Below are positions 34,474 to 44,161 of a DNA stretch of 64,000 nucleotides, one piece after another. The DNA lies in contig NZ_SDWS01000003.1 in assembly GCF_004137245.1 (NCBI RefSeq), positions 62,001 to 126,000 of the forward strand, given 5' to 3'. The stretch is from Nocardioides glacieisoli. GTDB lineage: Bacteria > Actinomycetota > Actinomycetes > Propionibacteriales > Nocardioidaceae. The notes beneath the pieces are model-generated. The model searched no databases, was not told the origin of the DNA, and saw only the letters and a list, made by a program, of their open reading frames with translations. The position numbers and the translations under genes were made by a program. Within the stretch, counting starts at the first letter, position 1; each line of letters opens with the position of its first letter.

Positions 34474-35864
34474 TGCTCCGCGCCCACCTCGTCGACGACG
34501 TACGCCGTGCGGAGGCCGCCGCGATGACGCGGCTGCCCGACGGCGCGCTGATGCAGCGCGCCGCGGCCGGTCTCGCCGCGGCGGTGCTCGACCTCCTGGG
34601 CAGTGCGTACGGCAGCCGCGTGCTGCTGCTCGTCGGCCCCGGCGACAACGGTGGTGACGCGCTCTGGGCCGGTGCCCGGCTCGCCGGCCGCGGCGTTGCC
34701 GTCGAGGCGCTGCTCCTCGCCGAACAGGTCCACGAGGCCGGTCTCGCCGCGTTCGAGCGAGCCGGGGGCCGCGCCACGCGCGACCTCACCGACCTCGGTC
34801 CGGCGCCCGACCTGCTCGTCGACGGCATCGTCGGCATCGGCGGTCGTCCCGGCCTGCGTCCGGGGGCCGTCGCCGCGCTCGAGGCGTACGCCGGCGTGCC
34901 CGTCGTCGCGGTCGACGTGCCGTCGGGCGTCGAGGTCGACACCGGGCGCATCGACGGTCCCCACGTGCGAGCCGCCCTGACGGTCACCTTCGGCACCCAC
35001 AAGGTCGCCCACCTCGTCGACCCCGCCTCCGCCGCGAGCGGCGCGCTCCACCTCGTCGACCTCGACCTCGACCCGGGGGAGCCGGCCGTCGAGGCGCTGC
35101 AGCCCGACGACGTACGAGCCCTGCTGCCGCGCCCGGGGCTGGACGCGCAGAAGTACGCCCGAGGAGTCGTCGGCGTGCGCGCCGGGTCGAGCACCTATCC
35201 GGGGGCCGCGCTCCTCGCAGTGGCGGGGGCGAACACCGGCCTGGTCGGGATGGTGCGCTACGTCGGTCCCGACCACGTCGCCGACACGGTGCGCACGGCC
35301 CACCCCGAGGTCGTGGGCGCGGGCCGCGTGCAGGCCTGGGTCGTCGGGCCCGGAGGTGGTGACGATGCGGCGTCCATGCTCGCCGAGGCACGCGAGGACG
35401 GCGTGCCGGTCGTGGTCGATGCCGATGCCCTGGCCCACGTGGGCGACGCGGCGACCGACTGGGTCCTGACGCCTCACGCCGGCGAGCTCGCCGCGATGCT
35501 CGGCGCCGATCGCGGGGAGGTCGAGGCCGCACCGCTCGCCCACGCCCGCGACGCCGCCCGTCGCTGGGGGTGCGTGGTGCTGCTCAAGGGCCACCACACG
35601 CTCGTCGCCGCCCCCGACGGACGGGTCCGCGTGACCACGACCGGGGTGCCCTGGCTGGCGACCGCCGGCGCGGGAGACGTGCTCGCCGGGCTCGTCGGCG
35701 CGCTGCTCGCCGCCGGCCTGGAGCCCTACGACGCCGCGTCCGTCGGGTCGTGGCTGCACGGCGCGGCCGCGACGCAGGCCGCCGCCGGTGGCCCGCTGAC
35801 GGCCAGCCGGGTCGCGGTCCAGATCCCGCAGGTCGTGCGCGAGACGCTCGCAGGACTGGGATGA
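34473..35864 (+). CDS. nnr: Bifunctional NAD(P)H-hydrate repair enzyme
   Basis: 463 residues in two domains. Residues 1-210 are the epimerase part (YjeF_N: LLLVGPGDNGGDALWAGARL, VVAVDVPSGVEVDTG). Residues 225-463 are the ADP-dependent dehydratase part (YjeF_C, ribokinase-like: VVVDADAL, VLTPHAGELAAML, VVLLKGHHT and the catalytic TAGAGDVLAGLVGALLAAG). Together they repair hydrated NAD(P)H. One-base overlap with acpS and four-base overlap with alr's alternative start show tight coupling. Confidence 0.95.
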   Translation: MLRAHLVDDVRRAEAAAMTRLPDGALMQRAAAGLAAAVLDLLGSAYGSRVLLLVGPGDNGGDALWAGARLAGRGVAVEALLLAEQVHEAGLAAFERAGGRATRDLTDLGPAPDLLVDGIVGIGGRPGLRPGAVAALEAYAGVPVVAVDVPSGVEVDTGRIDGPHVRAALTVTFGTHKVAHLVDPASAASGALHLVDLDLDPGEPAVEALQPDDVRALLPRPGLDAQKYARGVVGVRAGSSTYPGAALLAVAGANTGLVGMVRYVGPDHVADTVRTAHPEVVGAGRVQAWVVGPGGGDDAASMLAEAREDGVPVVVDADALAHVGDAATDWVLTPHAGELAAMLGADRGEVEAAPLAHARDAARRWGCVVLLKGHHTLVAAPDGRVRVTTTGVPWLATAGAGDVLAGLVGALLAAGLEPYDAASVGSWLHGAAATQAAAGGPLTASRVAVQIPQVVRETLAGLG

Positions 35865-35872
35865 TCGGATCC

Positions 35873-37018
35873 ATGACCGATCCCGCGCCGTCGCGTGCCG
35901 AGATCGTGGTGGACCTCGCTGCCATCCGGCACAACGTCCGGATCCTGCGCGACCTCGTGCAGGTCGACGACCCGGTGCAGCTGATGGTCGTGGTCAAGGC
36001 CGACGGCTACGGGCACGGCATGGTCGAGGTGGCCGATGCTGCCCGCGACGCGGGCGCGGACTGGCTCGGTGTGGCGACGATCGACGAGGCGCTCGCCCTG
36101 CGGGCGGCGGGCGACCGCGGCCCGCTCCTCTGCTGGCTGAGCGCCCCGGGCGACGACTTCTCCGGAGCGGTCGCGGCGGGCGTCGAGGTGACGGCGTACA
36201 CGCTGGAGGAGCTCGACGAGATCGCCGCGGTGGGCGGCAGTGCGCACGTGCAGATCAAGGTCGACACCGGCCTGTCGCGCGGGGGAGCGCCCCGGGCGGA
36301 GTGGGTCTCGCTCTTCGCCGCCGCCGCCGCGCACGAGGCCGCCGGGCGGGTCCGGGTGACCGGCATCTGGTCGCACTTCGTGGCCAGCGACGAGCCGTCC
36401 CACCCGATGAACCACACGCAGGAGGCCGCCTTCCGCGACGCGCTGGCGCTCGCCGCGGAGGCCGGTCTCGACCCCGACGTCACCCACCTCGCCAACTCCG
36501 CCGCAGCGATCCTGCGCCCCTCCTCCCACTTCGACCTGGTCCGCTGCGGCATCGCGGCCTACGGTCTCGACCCGGCTCCCGGCGAGACCCCGCGCCTCGG
36601 CCTGCGCCCCGCGATGACCGCACGCGCGCGGCTGGTGACGAGCAAGCCGATCGAGGCCGGTGACGGTGTCTCCTACGGTCACACCTGGACCGCCCACGAG
36701 GACACGACCGTCGGTCTCGTGCCGACCGGGTACGGCGACGGCGTGCCCCGTGCTGCCGGCAACACCGCGTCGGTGTGGGTCGAGGACTCGCTGCGCCCGA
36801 TCCGCGGCCGGGTCTGCATGGACCAGGTCGTCGTCGACCTGCACGGCGAGCTGCCGCCGCCGGGCACCGAGGTCGTGCTCTTCGGCCCCGGTGACCTCGG
36901 TGAGCCGACCGCCCAGGACTGGGCGGAGGCCGTCGGCACCATCAGCTACGAGATCGTCACCCGCATCGGCGGGCGGTTCGTCCGCCGCTTCGTCGACCGC
37001 GAGGAAGGCACGCCATGA
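35873..37018 (+). CDS. alr: Alanine racemase
   Basis: 381 residues. PLP-dependent racemase that makes D-alanine for peptidoglycan. The PLP lysine is Lys42 in VVVKADGYGHG; the second catalytic residue is the Tyr of SYGHTW; RGRVCMDQVVVDL and VKVDTGLSRGG-like IKVDTGLSRGG are conserved. ATG 35861 is an alternative start overlapping the nnr stop (ATGA); MTDPAPSRAEI at 35873 has a GATCGGAT ribosome-like stretch. The neighbours glmS and the Tsa genes place it in a housekeeping operon. Confidence 0.96.
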   Translation: MTDPAPSRAEIVVDLAAIRHNVRILRDLVQVDDPVQLMVVVKADGYGHGMVEVADAARDAGADWLGVATIDEALALRAAGDRGPLLCWLSAPGDDFSGAVAAGVEVTAYTLEELDEIAAVGGSAHVQIKVDTGLSRGGAPRAEWVSLFAAAAAHEAAGRVRVTGIWSHFVASDEPSHPMNHTQEAAFRDALALAAEAGLDPDVTHLANSAAAILRPSSHFDLVRCGIAAYGLDPAPGETPRLGLRPAMTARARLVTSKPIEAGDGVSYGHTWTAHEDTTVGLVPTGYGDGVPRAAGNTASVWVEDSLRPIRGRVCMDQVVVDLHGELPPPGTEVVLFGPGDLGEPTAQDWAEAVGTISYEIVTRIGGRFVRRFVDREEGTP

Positions 37019-38082
37019 GCATCAAGGGCCGGATCTTCGGCACCGTCGTCGGCGCGGCCGGCCTGGCCGCCGCAGCCGGCGCCGCCGGCATCGTGCGCCA
37101 GAGCCGGATCATCGGCCGGCGCGACGCGGGAGAGCAGGTGGCGTTCGGCGAGCTGCACAGCGCCCCGCGGGTCGTGGTGGCCGACGACGCGCTCGACCTG
37201 CACGTCGAGATCGACGAGCCGGCCGACTTCGGCGGGCGCGCGTCCACCGACGACGACCTGACCGTGGTCTTCGTCCACGGCTACTCGCTGAACCTCGACA
37301 GCTGGCACTTCCAGCGCGCCGCCTACCGCGGCCAGGTCCGCACCGTCTTCTACGACCAGCGCAGCCACGGGCGCTCGGCGCGGTCCGACGAGGACCACTG
37401 CACGATCGACCAGCTCGGCCACGACCTGCGCCGCGTCATCGAGGACACCGTGCCCGGCCGGTGCGTCGTCGTCGGCCACTCGATGGGGGGCATGACGGTG
37501 ATCTCGCTCGCCGAGCTGCACCCCGAGCTCTTCGGCGACAAGGTCGTCGGCGCCGTCCTGATGTCCACCACGGCCGGCGGGCTCGACCCGGGGCGCATCC
37601 TGTTCCCGATGCTCCCGCTCGGCCTCGGCGGACGCTTCATGGGCCGCGCGGTCCGGACGCTCGACCGTGGTCACCGCGTGGTCGACGTCGCGCGGGCGTG
37701 GGGGCACGCGGTCGCCGACGTGGTCACCGACCGCTACGCCTTCGGCACCGACGAGGTGCCCGTCTCCCACGTCGAGTTCGTCTACTCGATGCTCAACTCG
37801 ACGCCGTTCGCCGTCGTCGCGGACTTCTACCCGGCCTTCGCGTCGCTCGACAAGTTCGAGCACCTCGAGCCACTGGGCCGGGTGCCGACATCGATCATCT
37901 GCGGCACCGAGGACAAGATCACCTCGGTCGGCCACAGCCGCAAGCTGCACAGTCGGATCCCGGGCTCGAGCCTGCTGGAGTGCGAGGGCGCGGGACACAT
38001 GGTGCTGCTCGAGCGCCACAAGCAGGTCACCGCCGAGCTCGACGACCTGATCTCGCTGGCCCAGGGGCAGGCGACACCGTGA
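37015..38082 (+). CDS. Alpha/beta hydrolase
   Basis: 355 residues. An N-terminal hydrophobic segment (FGTVVGAAGLAAAAGAAGIV) may anchor it in the membrane. The hydrolase core has VVFVHGYSLNLDSW (oxyanion region), FYDQRSHGRS, nucleophile Ser156 in GHSMGGMT, IICGTEDKITS and the catalytic His in EGAGHMVLLE. A hydrolase of this type regularly sits between alr and tsaE in actinobacteria; its substrate is unknown. Starts overlap at both ends (ATGA with alr, GTGA with the next gene). Confidence 0.86.
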   Translation: MSIKGRIFGTVVGAAGLAAAAGAAGIVRQSRIIGRRDAGEQVAFGELHSAPRVVVADDALDLHVEIDEPADFGGRASTDDDLTVVFVHGYSLNLDSWHFQRAAYRGQVRTVFYDQRSHGRSARSDEDHCTIDQLGHDLRRVIEDTVPGRCVVVGHSMGGMTVISLAELHPELFGDKVVGAVLMSTTAGGLDPGRILFPMLPLGLGGRFMGRAVRTLDRGHRVVDVARAWGHAVADVVTDRYAFGTDEVPVSHVEFVYSMLNSTPFAVVADFYPAFASLDKFEHLEPLGRVPTSIICGTEDKITSVGHSRKLHSRIPGSSLLECEGAGHMVLLERHKQVTAELDDLISLAQGQATP

Positions 38083-38966
38083 GGGTCGTCGTACGTCGGG
38101 TCGGTGCGGAGGCGGCCGCCGAGGTGCTGGCGGTCGTGCAGTCCGCGTTCGGCGCCCGGCCGCCCCTCGATCCTCCTGCCGACGCCCTCGGCGAGGACGA
38201 GCGGTCGATCGCCCGCCTGCTGGCCAGGCGCGGAGGCTTCCTCGCCACGGTCGACGACGTCCCGGTCGGCTGCGTCGTCCTGGACCCGACGCCCGACGGG
38301 TTGGTGCTGCGTCGCTTCGGCGTCGTACCGACCGCGCAGGGAACGGGCGTCGCGACCGCGCTGGTCGAGGCCGCCGTCGACGCCGCCACCGGCCGGGAGG
38401 CCGTCACGGTCGTCGCCCGCGAGGAGCTCCCGGAGACCATCGGCTTCTGGGAGCGGCACGACTTCGTGGTGACCGCCCGGCGCAGCCCCTACGTCGAGCT
38501 CGCGCTGTGGCTGGGCACCTCCTTCGACTGCCCGGACGCCGAGACGATGCGGCGGCTGGGGGAGCGCGTCGGCCGCAGCCTGGTGGCCGGCGACCTGGTC
38601 GTGCTCTCCGGCGAGCTCGGGGCGGGGAAGACGACCTTCACCCAAGGCCTCGGCACGGGCCTCGACGTCCGTGGTGGGGTGACGTCACCGACCTTCGTGA
38701 TCTCCCGGGTCCACCCGTCGCTCGTCGGCGGCCCCGACCTGGTGCACGTCGACGCCTACCGCCTCGGCGGCCTCGACGAGCTCGACGACCTCGATCTCGA
38801 CGCGTCGCTCGACTCCGCAGTGACCGTCGTCGAGTGGGGCTCGGGGATCGCCGAGGGCCTCGCCGAGTCGCACCTCGAGGCCGTGATCGAGCGCGCGGTG
38901 GGTCACACGCCCGACGACGAGCTCGACCCCCGCCGCGTTTCACTGCGCTGGGTCGTCGGCCAGTAA
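38079..38966 (+). CDS. tsaE: GNAT acetyltransferase fused to TsaE (t6A synthesis ATPase)
   Basis: 295 residues from GTG 38079. Residues 1-145 form a GNAT domain (LRRFGVVPTAQGTGVATALVEAAV at 77-100, then TIGFWERHDF). Residues 150-295 form TsaE: CPDAETMRRLGERVGRSL, Walker A GELGAGKTT (178-186), TSPTFVISRV, VHVDAYRL and VVEWGSGIAE. TsaE works with TsaB and TsaD to make threonylcarbamoyl-adenosine at tRNA position 37. TsaE usually stands alone at about 150 residues, so this is a fusion. No stop or plausible independent start separates the halves. Its TAA stop lies within the -10-like TAACCT of tsaB. Confidence 0.9.
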   Translation: MRVVVRRVGAEAAAEVLAVVQSAFGARPPLDPPADALGEDERSIARLLARRGGFLATVDDVPVGCVVLDPTPDGLVLRRFGVVPTAQGTGVATALVEAAVDAATGREAVTVVAREELPETIGFWERHDFVVTARRSPYVELALWLGTSFDCPDAETMRRLGERVGRSLVAGDLVVLSGELGAGKTTFTQGLGTGLDVRGGVTSPTFVISRVHPSLVGGPDLVHVDAYRLGGLDELDDLDLDASLDSAVTVVEWGSGIAEGLAESHLEAVIERAVGHTPDDELDPRRVSLRWVVGQ

Positions 38967-38976
38967 CCTCGTCGCC

Positions 38977-39615
38977 GTGCTCCTCGCCCTCGACACCGCC
39001 ACCCCGCTGGTGTCCGTCGCGCTGCACGACGGTGAGCGCGTCGTGGTCGAGCTCTCGTCCGAGCAGCCGATGAAGCACGGCGAGCACCTTGCGCCGCTGG
39101 TGGCCCGTGCGATGCAGGACGTCGGCATCGTGCGCCAGCACCTCACCGCGATCGCCGTGGGCGTCGGGCCCGGCCCGTTCACCGGCCTCCGGGTCGGCAT
39201 CGTCACGGCCCGCACGCTCGGCTTCGTGCTCGACATCCCGGTCTACGGCGTCTGCTCGCTCGACGCGATCGCGCTGGAGGTGGTCGAGACATCGGCTCCG
39301 GACAGCGGCTTCCTGGTGGCCACCGACGCCCGGCGCAAGGAGGTCTACCTCGCCTCCTACGACGCCGACGGCCGCCGCCTCGAGGGCCCGGTCGTGACGA
39401 AGCCCGCCGAGGTCGCGACGGACGCACCCGTGGCCGGTGCCGGTCCCGTGCTCTACCCCGAGCACTTCACCCGTGCCATGGCACCCGAGAGGCCCGGTGC
39501 GGGCTGGATCGCCCACGGGGTCAGCGGCGAGCTCGTAGAATTGATCGACCCCGAACCCCTCTACCTGCGCCGCCCCGACGCGGTCGCGGGAGCACCCAGA
39601 AAGCCTGTCTCGTGA
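38977..39615 (+). CDS. tsaB: TsaB, t6A biosynthesis dimerization partner of TsaD
   Basis: 212 residues from GTG 38977. It has the ASKHA fold: LLALDTATPLVSVAL, GEHLAPLVARAMQDV, AIAVGVGPGPFTGLRVGIVTARTL (split: the GPGPFTGLR signature is diagnostic) and LVATDARRKEVYLASY. TsaB binds TsaD and activates it, and is not catalytic itself. TAACCT ends 7 nt before the start, so an internal leaderless transcript is possible beside read-through from the operon. Four-base overlap with rimI. Confidence 0.95.
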   Translation: MLLALDTATPLVSVALHDGERVVVELSSEQPMKHGEHLAPLVARAMQDVGIVRQHLTAIAVGVGPGPFTGLRVGIVTARTLGFVLDIPVYGVCSLDAIALEVVETSAPDSGFLVATDARRKEVYLASYDADGRRLEGPVVTKPAEVATDAPVAGAGPVLYPEHFTRAMAPERPGAGWIAHGVSGELVELIDPEPLYLRRPDAVAGAPRKPVS

Positions 39616-40079
39616 TCCGTCCCGCCGCCCTGGCCGACCTGCCCGGCCTCACCGCGCTCGAGCACGAGCTGTTCGGCGCCGACGCCTGGAACGAGTCGCT
39701 CGTGCGGCAGGAGATCGAGGGCCCCGGGCGACGCTTCGTCGTCGCGGAGGACGCCTCGGGTGCCCTGGCCGGTTATGGCGTGACGATGAGCGCCGGCGAC
39801 ATCGTCGACCTGCTCCGCATCGCCGTGCGTCCCGAGGCTCGCCGCGCCGGCCTCGCGTCCCAGCTGCTCGACGAGCTCCTCGTCGACACCGACGACGCCT
39901 CACGGATGCTGCTCGAGGTCAGCGTGACCAATGTCGAGGCCCTCGGCTTCTACGTCGCGCGCCAGTTCAGCGTGATCGACGTACGACCCCACTACTACCG
40001 CGACGGGTCCGAGGCGCTGGTCATGTGCCGTTGGCTGCCCGGCGCCGCGCGCGCGGAGACAGCGACGCGGAATGACTGA
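39612..40079 (+). CDS. rimI: RimI-type ribosomal protein alanine N-acetyltransferase
   Basis: 155 residues with a single GNAT domain: [43 protein letters not shown] (acetyl-CoA loop) and [28 protein letters not shown], ending in the [12 protein letters not shown] block typical of RimI. It is expected to acetylate the N terminus of ribosomal protein S18. The tsaB-rimI-tsaD order is widespread in bacteria. GTG start overlaps tsaB by four bases; the end overlaps tsaD by eight. Confidence 0.92.
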   Translation: MIRPAALADLPGLTALEHELFGADAWNESLVRQEIEGPGRRFVVAEDASGALAGYGVTMSAGDIVDLLRIAVRPEARRAGLASQLLDELLVDTDDASRMLLEVSVTNVEALGFYVARQFSVIDVRPHYYRDGSEALVMCRWLPGAARAETATRND

Positions 40080-41118
40080 CGGACCCCTCGTCCTCGGCAT
40101 CGAGACGTCGTGCGACGAGACCGGTGTCGGCATCGTCCGCGGCCACACGCTCCTCGCCGACAGCGTGGCGAGCAGCGTGGAGGAGCATGCCCGCTTCGGC
40201 GGTGTGGTGCCGGAGGTGGCCAGCCGGGCCCACCTCGAGGCGATGGTCCCGACGATCGAGCGGGCAGCCGAGACCGCCGGCATCTCCCTCGACGACGTCG
40301 ACGCGATCGCCGTGACCAGCGGCCCCGGTCTGGCCGGCGCCCTGCTGGTCGGTGTCGCGAGCGCCAAGGCGCTCGCGATCGGGCTCGGCAAGCCGATCTA
40401 CGGCGTCAACCACCTGGCCGCGCACGTCGCCGTCGACCAGCTCGAGCACGGTCCGCTGCCCGAGCCCTGCCTGGCGATGCTCGTGTCCGGCGGCCACTCC
40501 AGCCTGCTCGAGGTCACCGACGTGACCGTCGGCGTGGAGCCGATGGGCTCGACGATCGACGACGCCGCCGGCGAGGCGTTCGACAAGGTCGCCCGGCTGC
40601 TCGGACTGCCCTTCCCCGGCGGACCGCACATCGACAGGGCCGCTCGCAGCGGCAACAGCGTCGCCATCGACTTCCCGCGCGGCCTGTCGAGCAAGCGTGA
40701 CCTCGAGCGCCACCGGTTCGACTTCTCGTTCTCGGGGCTGAAGACCGCGGTGGCGCGCTGGGTCGAGGCCCAGCAGCGCGCCGGCGCCACGATCGACGTG
40801 GCCGACGTGGCCGCGTCCTTCCAGGAGGCCGTCTGCGACGTGCTCACGCGCAAGGCGATCGACGCGGCCACCAGCCGCGGTATCGAGGACATCCTCATCG
40901 GCGGCGGCGTCGCCGCCAACAGCCGGCTCCGGGCGATGGCCGAGGAGCGCGCGGCCGCGCAGGGCATCCGCGTCCGCGTCCCGCGACCGGGCCTCTGCAC
41001 CGACAACGGAGCCATGGTCGCCGCGCTGGGGGCCGAGCTCGTCGCGCGAGGACGTACGCCGTCGCTGCTGGACCTGCCGGCCGACTCCTCCATGCCGATC
41101 ACCACCGTCGTCGCCTGA
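40072..41118 (+). CDS. tsaD: tRNA N6-adenosine threonylcarbamoyltransferase
   Basis: 348 residues. The catalytic subunit for t6A37: [15 protein letters not shown] at the N terminus, [17 protein letters not shown], metal-binding histidines in [34 protein letters not shown] and [14 protein letters not shown], all conserved. Metal and ATP bind in the ASKHA cleft. It closes the operon; the convergent gene starts its stop only 9 nt later, with no hairpin between them. Confidence 0.97.
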   Translation: MTDGPLVLGIETSCDETGVGIVRGHTLLADSVASSVEEHARFGGVVPEVASRAHLEAMVPTIERAAETAGISLDDVDAIAVTSGPGLAGALLVGVASAKALAIGLGKPIYGVNHLAAHVAVDQLEHGPLPEPCLAMLVSGGHSSLLEVTDVTVGVEPMGSTIDDAAGEAFDKVARLLGLPFPGGPHIDRAARSGNSVAIDFPRGLSSKRDLERHRFDFSFSGLKTAVARWVEAQQRAGATIDVADVAASFQEAVCDVLTRKAIDAATSRGIEDILIGGGVAANSRLRAMAEERAAAQGIRVRVPRPGLCTDNGAMVAALGAELVARGRTPSLLDLPADSSMPITTVVA

Positions 41119-41127
41119 CGTCGTGGG

Positions 41128-42354
41128 TCAGCTCGGGACCGCCACCGTGAGGCCCGATGCACCGACGCTCTCGATCCCGATGCGCTGCACCGATCCGTCG
41201 AGGCCGAGCCGCATCATGTAGTAGTCGTCGCCGATGAACATCCGGGCCACGATCGCCTCGTCGCCCACCCAGGTCATCTGGGTCCAGAACCCGCCCACCG
41301 TGCGGCGCGGGAGGACGGCCTCGAAGGTGACGACCTCCTCGCCGGTGGCCGCGTCGAGCACCGCGATGCTCGGCGAGCCGGTGTCGTCCTGCGCGCTGGT
41401 GCCGACCACGTAGGCGCCACCCGCGCTGAACGGCCCGAGCCGGTGGTCACAGGTGGTCCAGGTGGGGTCCCCGCCGCCGGCGTCCACGACGCCGAAGCAG
41501 GTCCCCTCCGGGCGGAACTCGGTGATGCCCGCGATGGCGCCGAGCGAGGGGGAGGCCGTGTCCGCCTGGAGGAGGCCCGTCACCTCGACCGGCTGCCCAC
41601 CGCCGGCGGTGAACGTCCTGGTGCCGCCGATGTTGTACATCGCCTTGACCGCCACCGTGTCAGCGGACACGAAGCCGACGGGGATCACCGGCTCCTCCTC
41701 GGCCGTCGGGTCGAACGTCGTCTCGACCGGCTCCACCTCGCCGGCAGGGTCGGCCACGAAGACCCGCCATCGGGTGCCGTCGTACTCCGACCAGGCGATC
41801 CGCCCGCCACCAGGGCTGACGACGAGGCCGCCGGTGGCGTTGCCGCCGTCGTCGACGCGGAGGTCGGCGCCCAGGAACTCGATCGTCGCCAGGGGCACGC
41901 CGGGCTCGTCGTGGCGAGCGACCCCGACGTAGCCGTCGAGGTAGGGGGTGAGGGTGTCGAAGACCTCCGGCAGCTCGATGGTGCCGTCGGGCGTGATCAG
42001 GCTGGGACCGTCGACGTCCAGGAGCGGGACGGGAGTCTCCTCGACCACCTCGGCATCGTTCACGTCGACATCCACGGTGCCCGAGGCCACCTCCGGGGTG
42101 GGGCTCGGGGTCGGGCTCGGGGACTGCGTCGCGGGGGGCACGTCGCTGCGCTGGCTCGGGCCGGTGGCGGAGAGCCCCACCGGGATCGCGATGGCCAGGA
42201 CGGCGGCGACGGCGACCCCGGCCGCGGCCGCCCGGCGACGCTGGATGCGCCGCGCGCGGTGACGTACGTCGGTGACGGTGAGGGGCGCGTGCTGGATCGG
42301 GTCGGCGCGGCGGTGCAGGGCGTCGTGGACCTGGTCCTCGAGGGGAGTGTTCAT
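41128..42354 (-). CDS. Membrane-anchored propeller-like protein, probable sigma-factor regulator
   Basis: 408 residues. The N-terminal 45 residues are cytoplasmic and charged (LEDQVHDALHRRADPIQHAPLTVTDVRHRARRIQRRR, split by TVTD), then one membrane helix (AAAGVAVAAVLAIAIPVGLSA), a Pro/Ser/Thr linker and an extracytoplasmic domain of about 310 residues with propeller-like strands (GRIAWSEYDGTRWRVFVAD). The start overlaps the sigma gene stop (ATGA). The layout of short cytoplasmic segment, single helix and sensor domain behind a sigma gene is that of an anti-sigma factor, but no known anti-sigma motif is visible, so this is inference. Confidence 0.68.
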   Translation of the reverse strand: MNTPLEDQVHDALHRRADPIQHAPLTVTDVRHRARRIQRRRAAAAGVAVAAVLAIAIPVGLSATGPSQRSDVPPATQSPSPTPSPTPEVASGTVDVDVNDAEVVEETPVPLLDVDGPSLITPDGTIELPEVFDTLTPYLDGYVGVARHDEPGVPLATIEFLGADLRVDDGGNATGGLVVSPGGGRIAWSEYDGTRWRVFVADPAGEVEPVETTFDPTAEEEPVIPVGFVSADTVAVKAMYNIGGTRTFTAGGGQPVEVTGLLQADTASPSLGAIAGITEFRPEGTCFGVVDAGGGDPTWTTCDHRLGPFSAGGAYVVGTSAQDDTGSPSIAVLDAATGEEVVTFEAVLPRRTVGGFWTQMTWVGDEAIVARMFIGDDYYMMRLGLDGSVQRIGIESVGASGLTVAVPS

Positions 42355-42920
42355 GAGTCGTCTCCGGGCTCGTGGGGGCGGTGCTCGCGGGGGTGGAGGG
42401 TGCTGGGTGCGCGGGAGCGCAGCCCGGCGAGGGCGCGGCTGGCCTGGGACTTCACGGTGCCGACGGAGATGCCGAGGACGTCGGCGATCTCGGCCTCGCT
42501 CAGCTGCTCGTAGTAGCGCAGCACGATGACCGCGCGCTGCTTGGGCGGCAGGGTCTGGACGTGCGACCAGAGTGCCCCGCCCATGCCGTCGTCGTAGGTG
42601 TCGTGGGTGCCGGTCTCCGGCATCGTGTCGGTGGAGTGCTCGCGGCGCTTCCACGCGCGTCGCCACAGCGAGTTGTTCTCGTTGACCATGATCCTGCGGA
42701 CGTAGCCGTCCAGGGCGCCGCGGTCGCGGATCTTGTCCCACGAGAGGTAGAGCTTGGCGAAGGCGACCTGAAGGAGGTCCTCGGCGGACGCGTGGTCGCC
42801 GGCCAGGAGGTACGCCGTCCGGTAGAGGGCGGGCTGGCGCGCTGCCATGTACGCCGAGAAGTCGGCGTCCTTGTCTGCGCGGCGGCCCTGCGAACCCATG
42901 TCCACGAGTGTCGTGGTCAC
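42351..42920 (-). CDS. SigE-family RNA polymerase sigma factor
   Basis: 189 residues. Region 2: [44 protein letters not shown] (in consecutive parts), with [16 protein letters not shown] after it. Region 4: [45 protein letters not shown] (in parts). Same family as 13930-14451. GTG 42920 is chosen because AGGAGGTGGAGG lies directly upstream, one of the strongest ribosome sites in the window. Coupled to the membrane protein gene through an ATGA overlap. Confidence 0.9.
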   Translation of the reverse strand: MTTTLVDMGSQGRRADKDADFSAYMAARQPALYRTAYLLAGDHASAEDLLQVAFAKLYLSWDKIRDRGALDGYVRRIMVNENNSLWRRAWKRREHSTDTMPETGTHDTYDDGMGGALWSHVQTLPPKQRAVIVLRYYEQLSEAEIADVLGISVGTVKSQASRALAGLRSRAPSTLHPREHRPHEPGDDS

Positions 42921-43054
42921 CCTCCACCTCCTGTCCGATCCCGGGCCCCTCGGCGGGGCGTGTCGGGGTGAGGACGCGACCGGGTCGACGGAGGTTGCAT
43001 CCGTTTGGGAGGCTCATGGCACACAGACGCCCCCGACGTAGCAGGAGACATCGC

Positions 43055-44161
43055 ATGCAGCAGGTCAAGGCCGTGGTCGCACTCGCGAAGGGTGCACCGG
43101 TCGAGGTGGTCACGATCAACGTCCCCGACCCCGGTCCGGGCGAGGCGGTGGTGAAGGTGCAGGCCTGCGGCGTGTGCCACACCGACCTGCACTACCGCGA
43201 GGGCGGGATCAACGACGACTTCCCCTTCCTGCTGGGCCACGAGGCGGCAGGCCTCGTCGAGGCGGTCGGCCCTGACGTCACGAGCGTGGCCCCCGGCGAC
43301 TTCGTCGTCCTCAACTGGCGCGCGGTGTGCGGCGACTGCCGTGCCTGCAACCGCGGCGAGCCGCAGTACTGCTTCGCGACCCACAACGCGACCCAGAAGA
43401 TGACGCTCGAGGACGGTACGGAGCTCTCGCCCGCGCTGGGCATCGGCGCCTTCGCGGAGAAGACCCTCGTCGCCGCCGGCCAGTGCACGAAGGTCGACCC
43501 CTCCGCCCGGGCCGCGGCCGTCGGCCTGCTCGGGTGCGGCGTGATGGCCGGGCTCGGTGCAGCGATCAACACCGGCAACGTCGGCCGCGGCTCGACCGTC
43601 GCCGTGATCGGCTGCGGCGGCGTGGGGATGGCCGCGATCGCCGGCTCGGCCCTCGCGGGGGCGTCGCGGATCATCGCGGTGGACGTCGACGACCGCAAGC
43701 TCGAGCTCGCCCGGTCGATGGGCGCGACCCACACGGTGAACTCCTCCGAGGTGGACGCCGTCGAGGCGATCAGGTCGCACACGCCCCCGCCGGACGCCAC
43801 CGGGCACGAGGGCGGTGCCGACGTCGTGATCGACGCCGTCGGCCGGCCCGAGACGTGGAAGCAGGCGTTCTACGCCCGCGACCTGGCCGGCACCGTGGTC
43901 CTGGTCGGTGTCCCCACCCCGGACATGAAGGTGCCCGACATCCCGCTCATCGACGTCTTCGGGCGGGGCGGGTCGCTCAAGTCGTCCTGGTACGGCGACT
44001 GCCTGCCGTCGCGCGACTTCCCGATGCTCGTCGACCTCTACCAGCAGGGTCGGCTCGACCTCGACGCCTTCGTGAGCGAGGAGATCGGGCTCGACGACGT
44101 CGAGGCCGCCTTCGACACGATGCACTCCGGCGGCGTGCTGCGCTCCGTGGTGATCCTGTGA
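43055..44161 (+). CDS. Zinc alcohol dehydrogenase, S-(hydroxymethyl)mycothiol dehydrogenase type
   Basis: 368 residues. Catalytic zinc ligands are in ACGVCHTD and LGHEAAG; the structural zinc loop is [15 protein letters not shown] with four cysteines. The NAD-binding Rossmann motif is [13 protein letters not shown] near residue 190. Length, the Tyr-Cys spacing and the following MBL hydrolase match the mycothiol-dependent formaldehyde dehydrogenase / S-nitrosomycothiol reductase (MscR) pair of actinobacteria. ATG 43055 has AGGAGACATCGC upstream. The last base pairs overlap the next gene's GTG. Confidence 0.86.
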   Translation: MQQVKAVVALAKGAPVEVVTINVPDPGPGEAVVKVQACGVCHTDLHYREGGINDDFPFLLGHEAAGLVEAVGPDVTSVAPGDFVVLNWRAVCGDCRACNRGEPQYCFATHNATQKMTLEDGTELSPALGIGAFAEKTLVAAGQCTKVDPSARAAAVGLLGCGVMAGLGAAINTGNVGRGSTVAVIGCGGVGMAAIAGSALAGASRIIAVDVDDRKLELARSMGATHTVNSSEVDAVEAIRSHTPPPDATGHEGGADVVIDAVGRPETWKQAFYARDLAGTVVLVGVPTPDMKVPDIPLIDVFGRGGSLKSSWYGDCLPSRDFPMLVDLYQQGRLDLDAFVSEEIGLDDVEAAFDTMHSGGVLRSVVIL

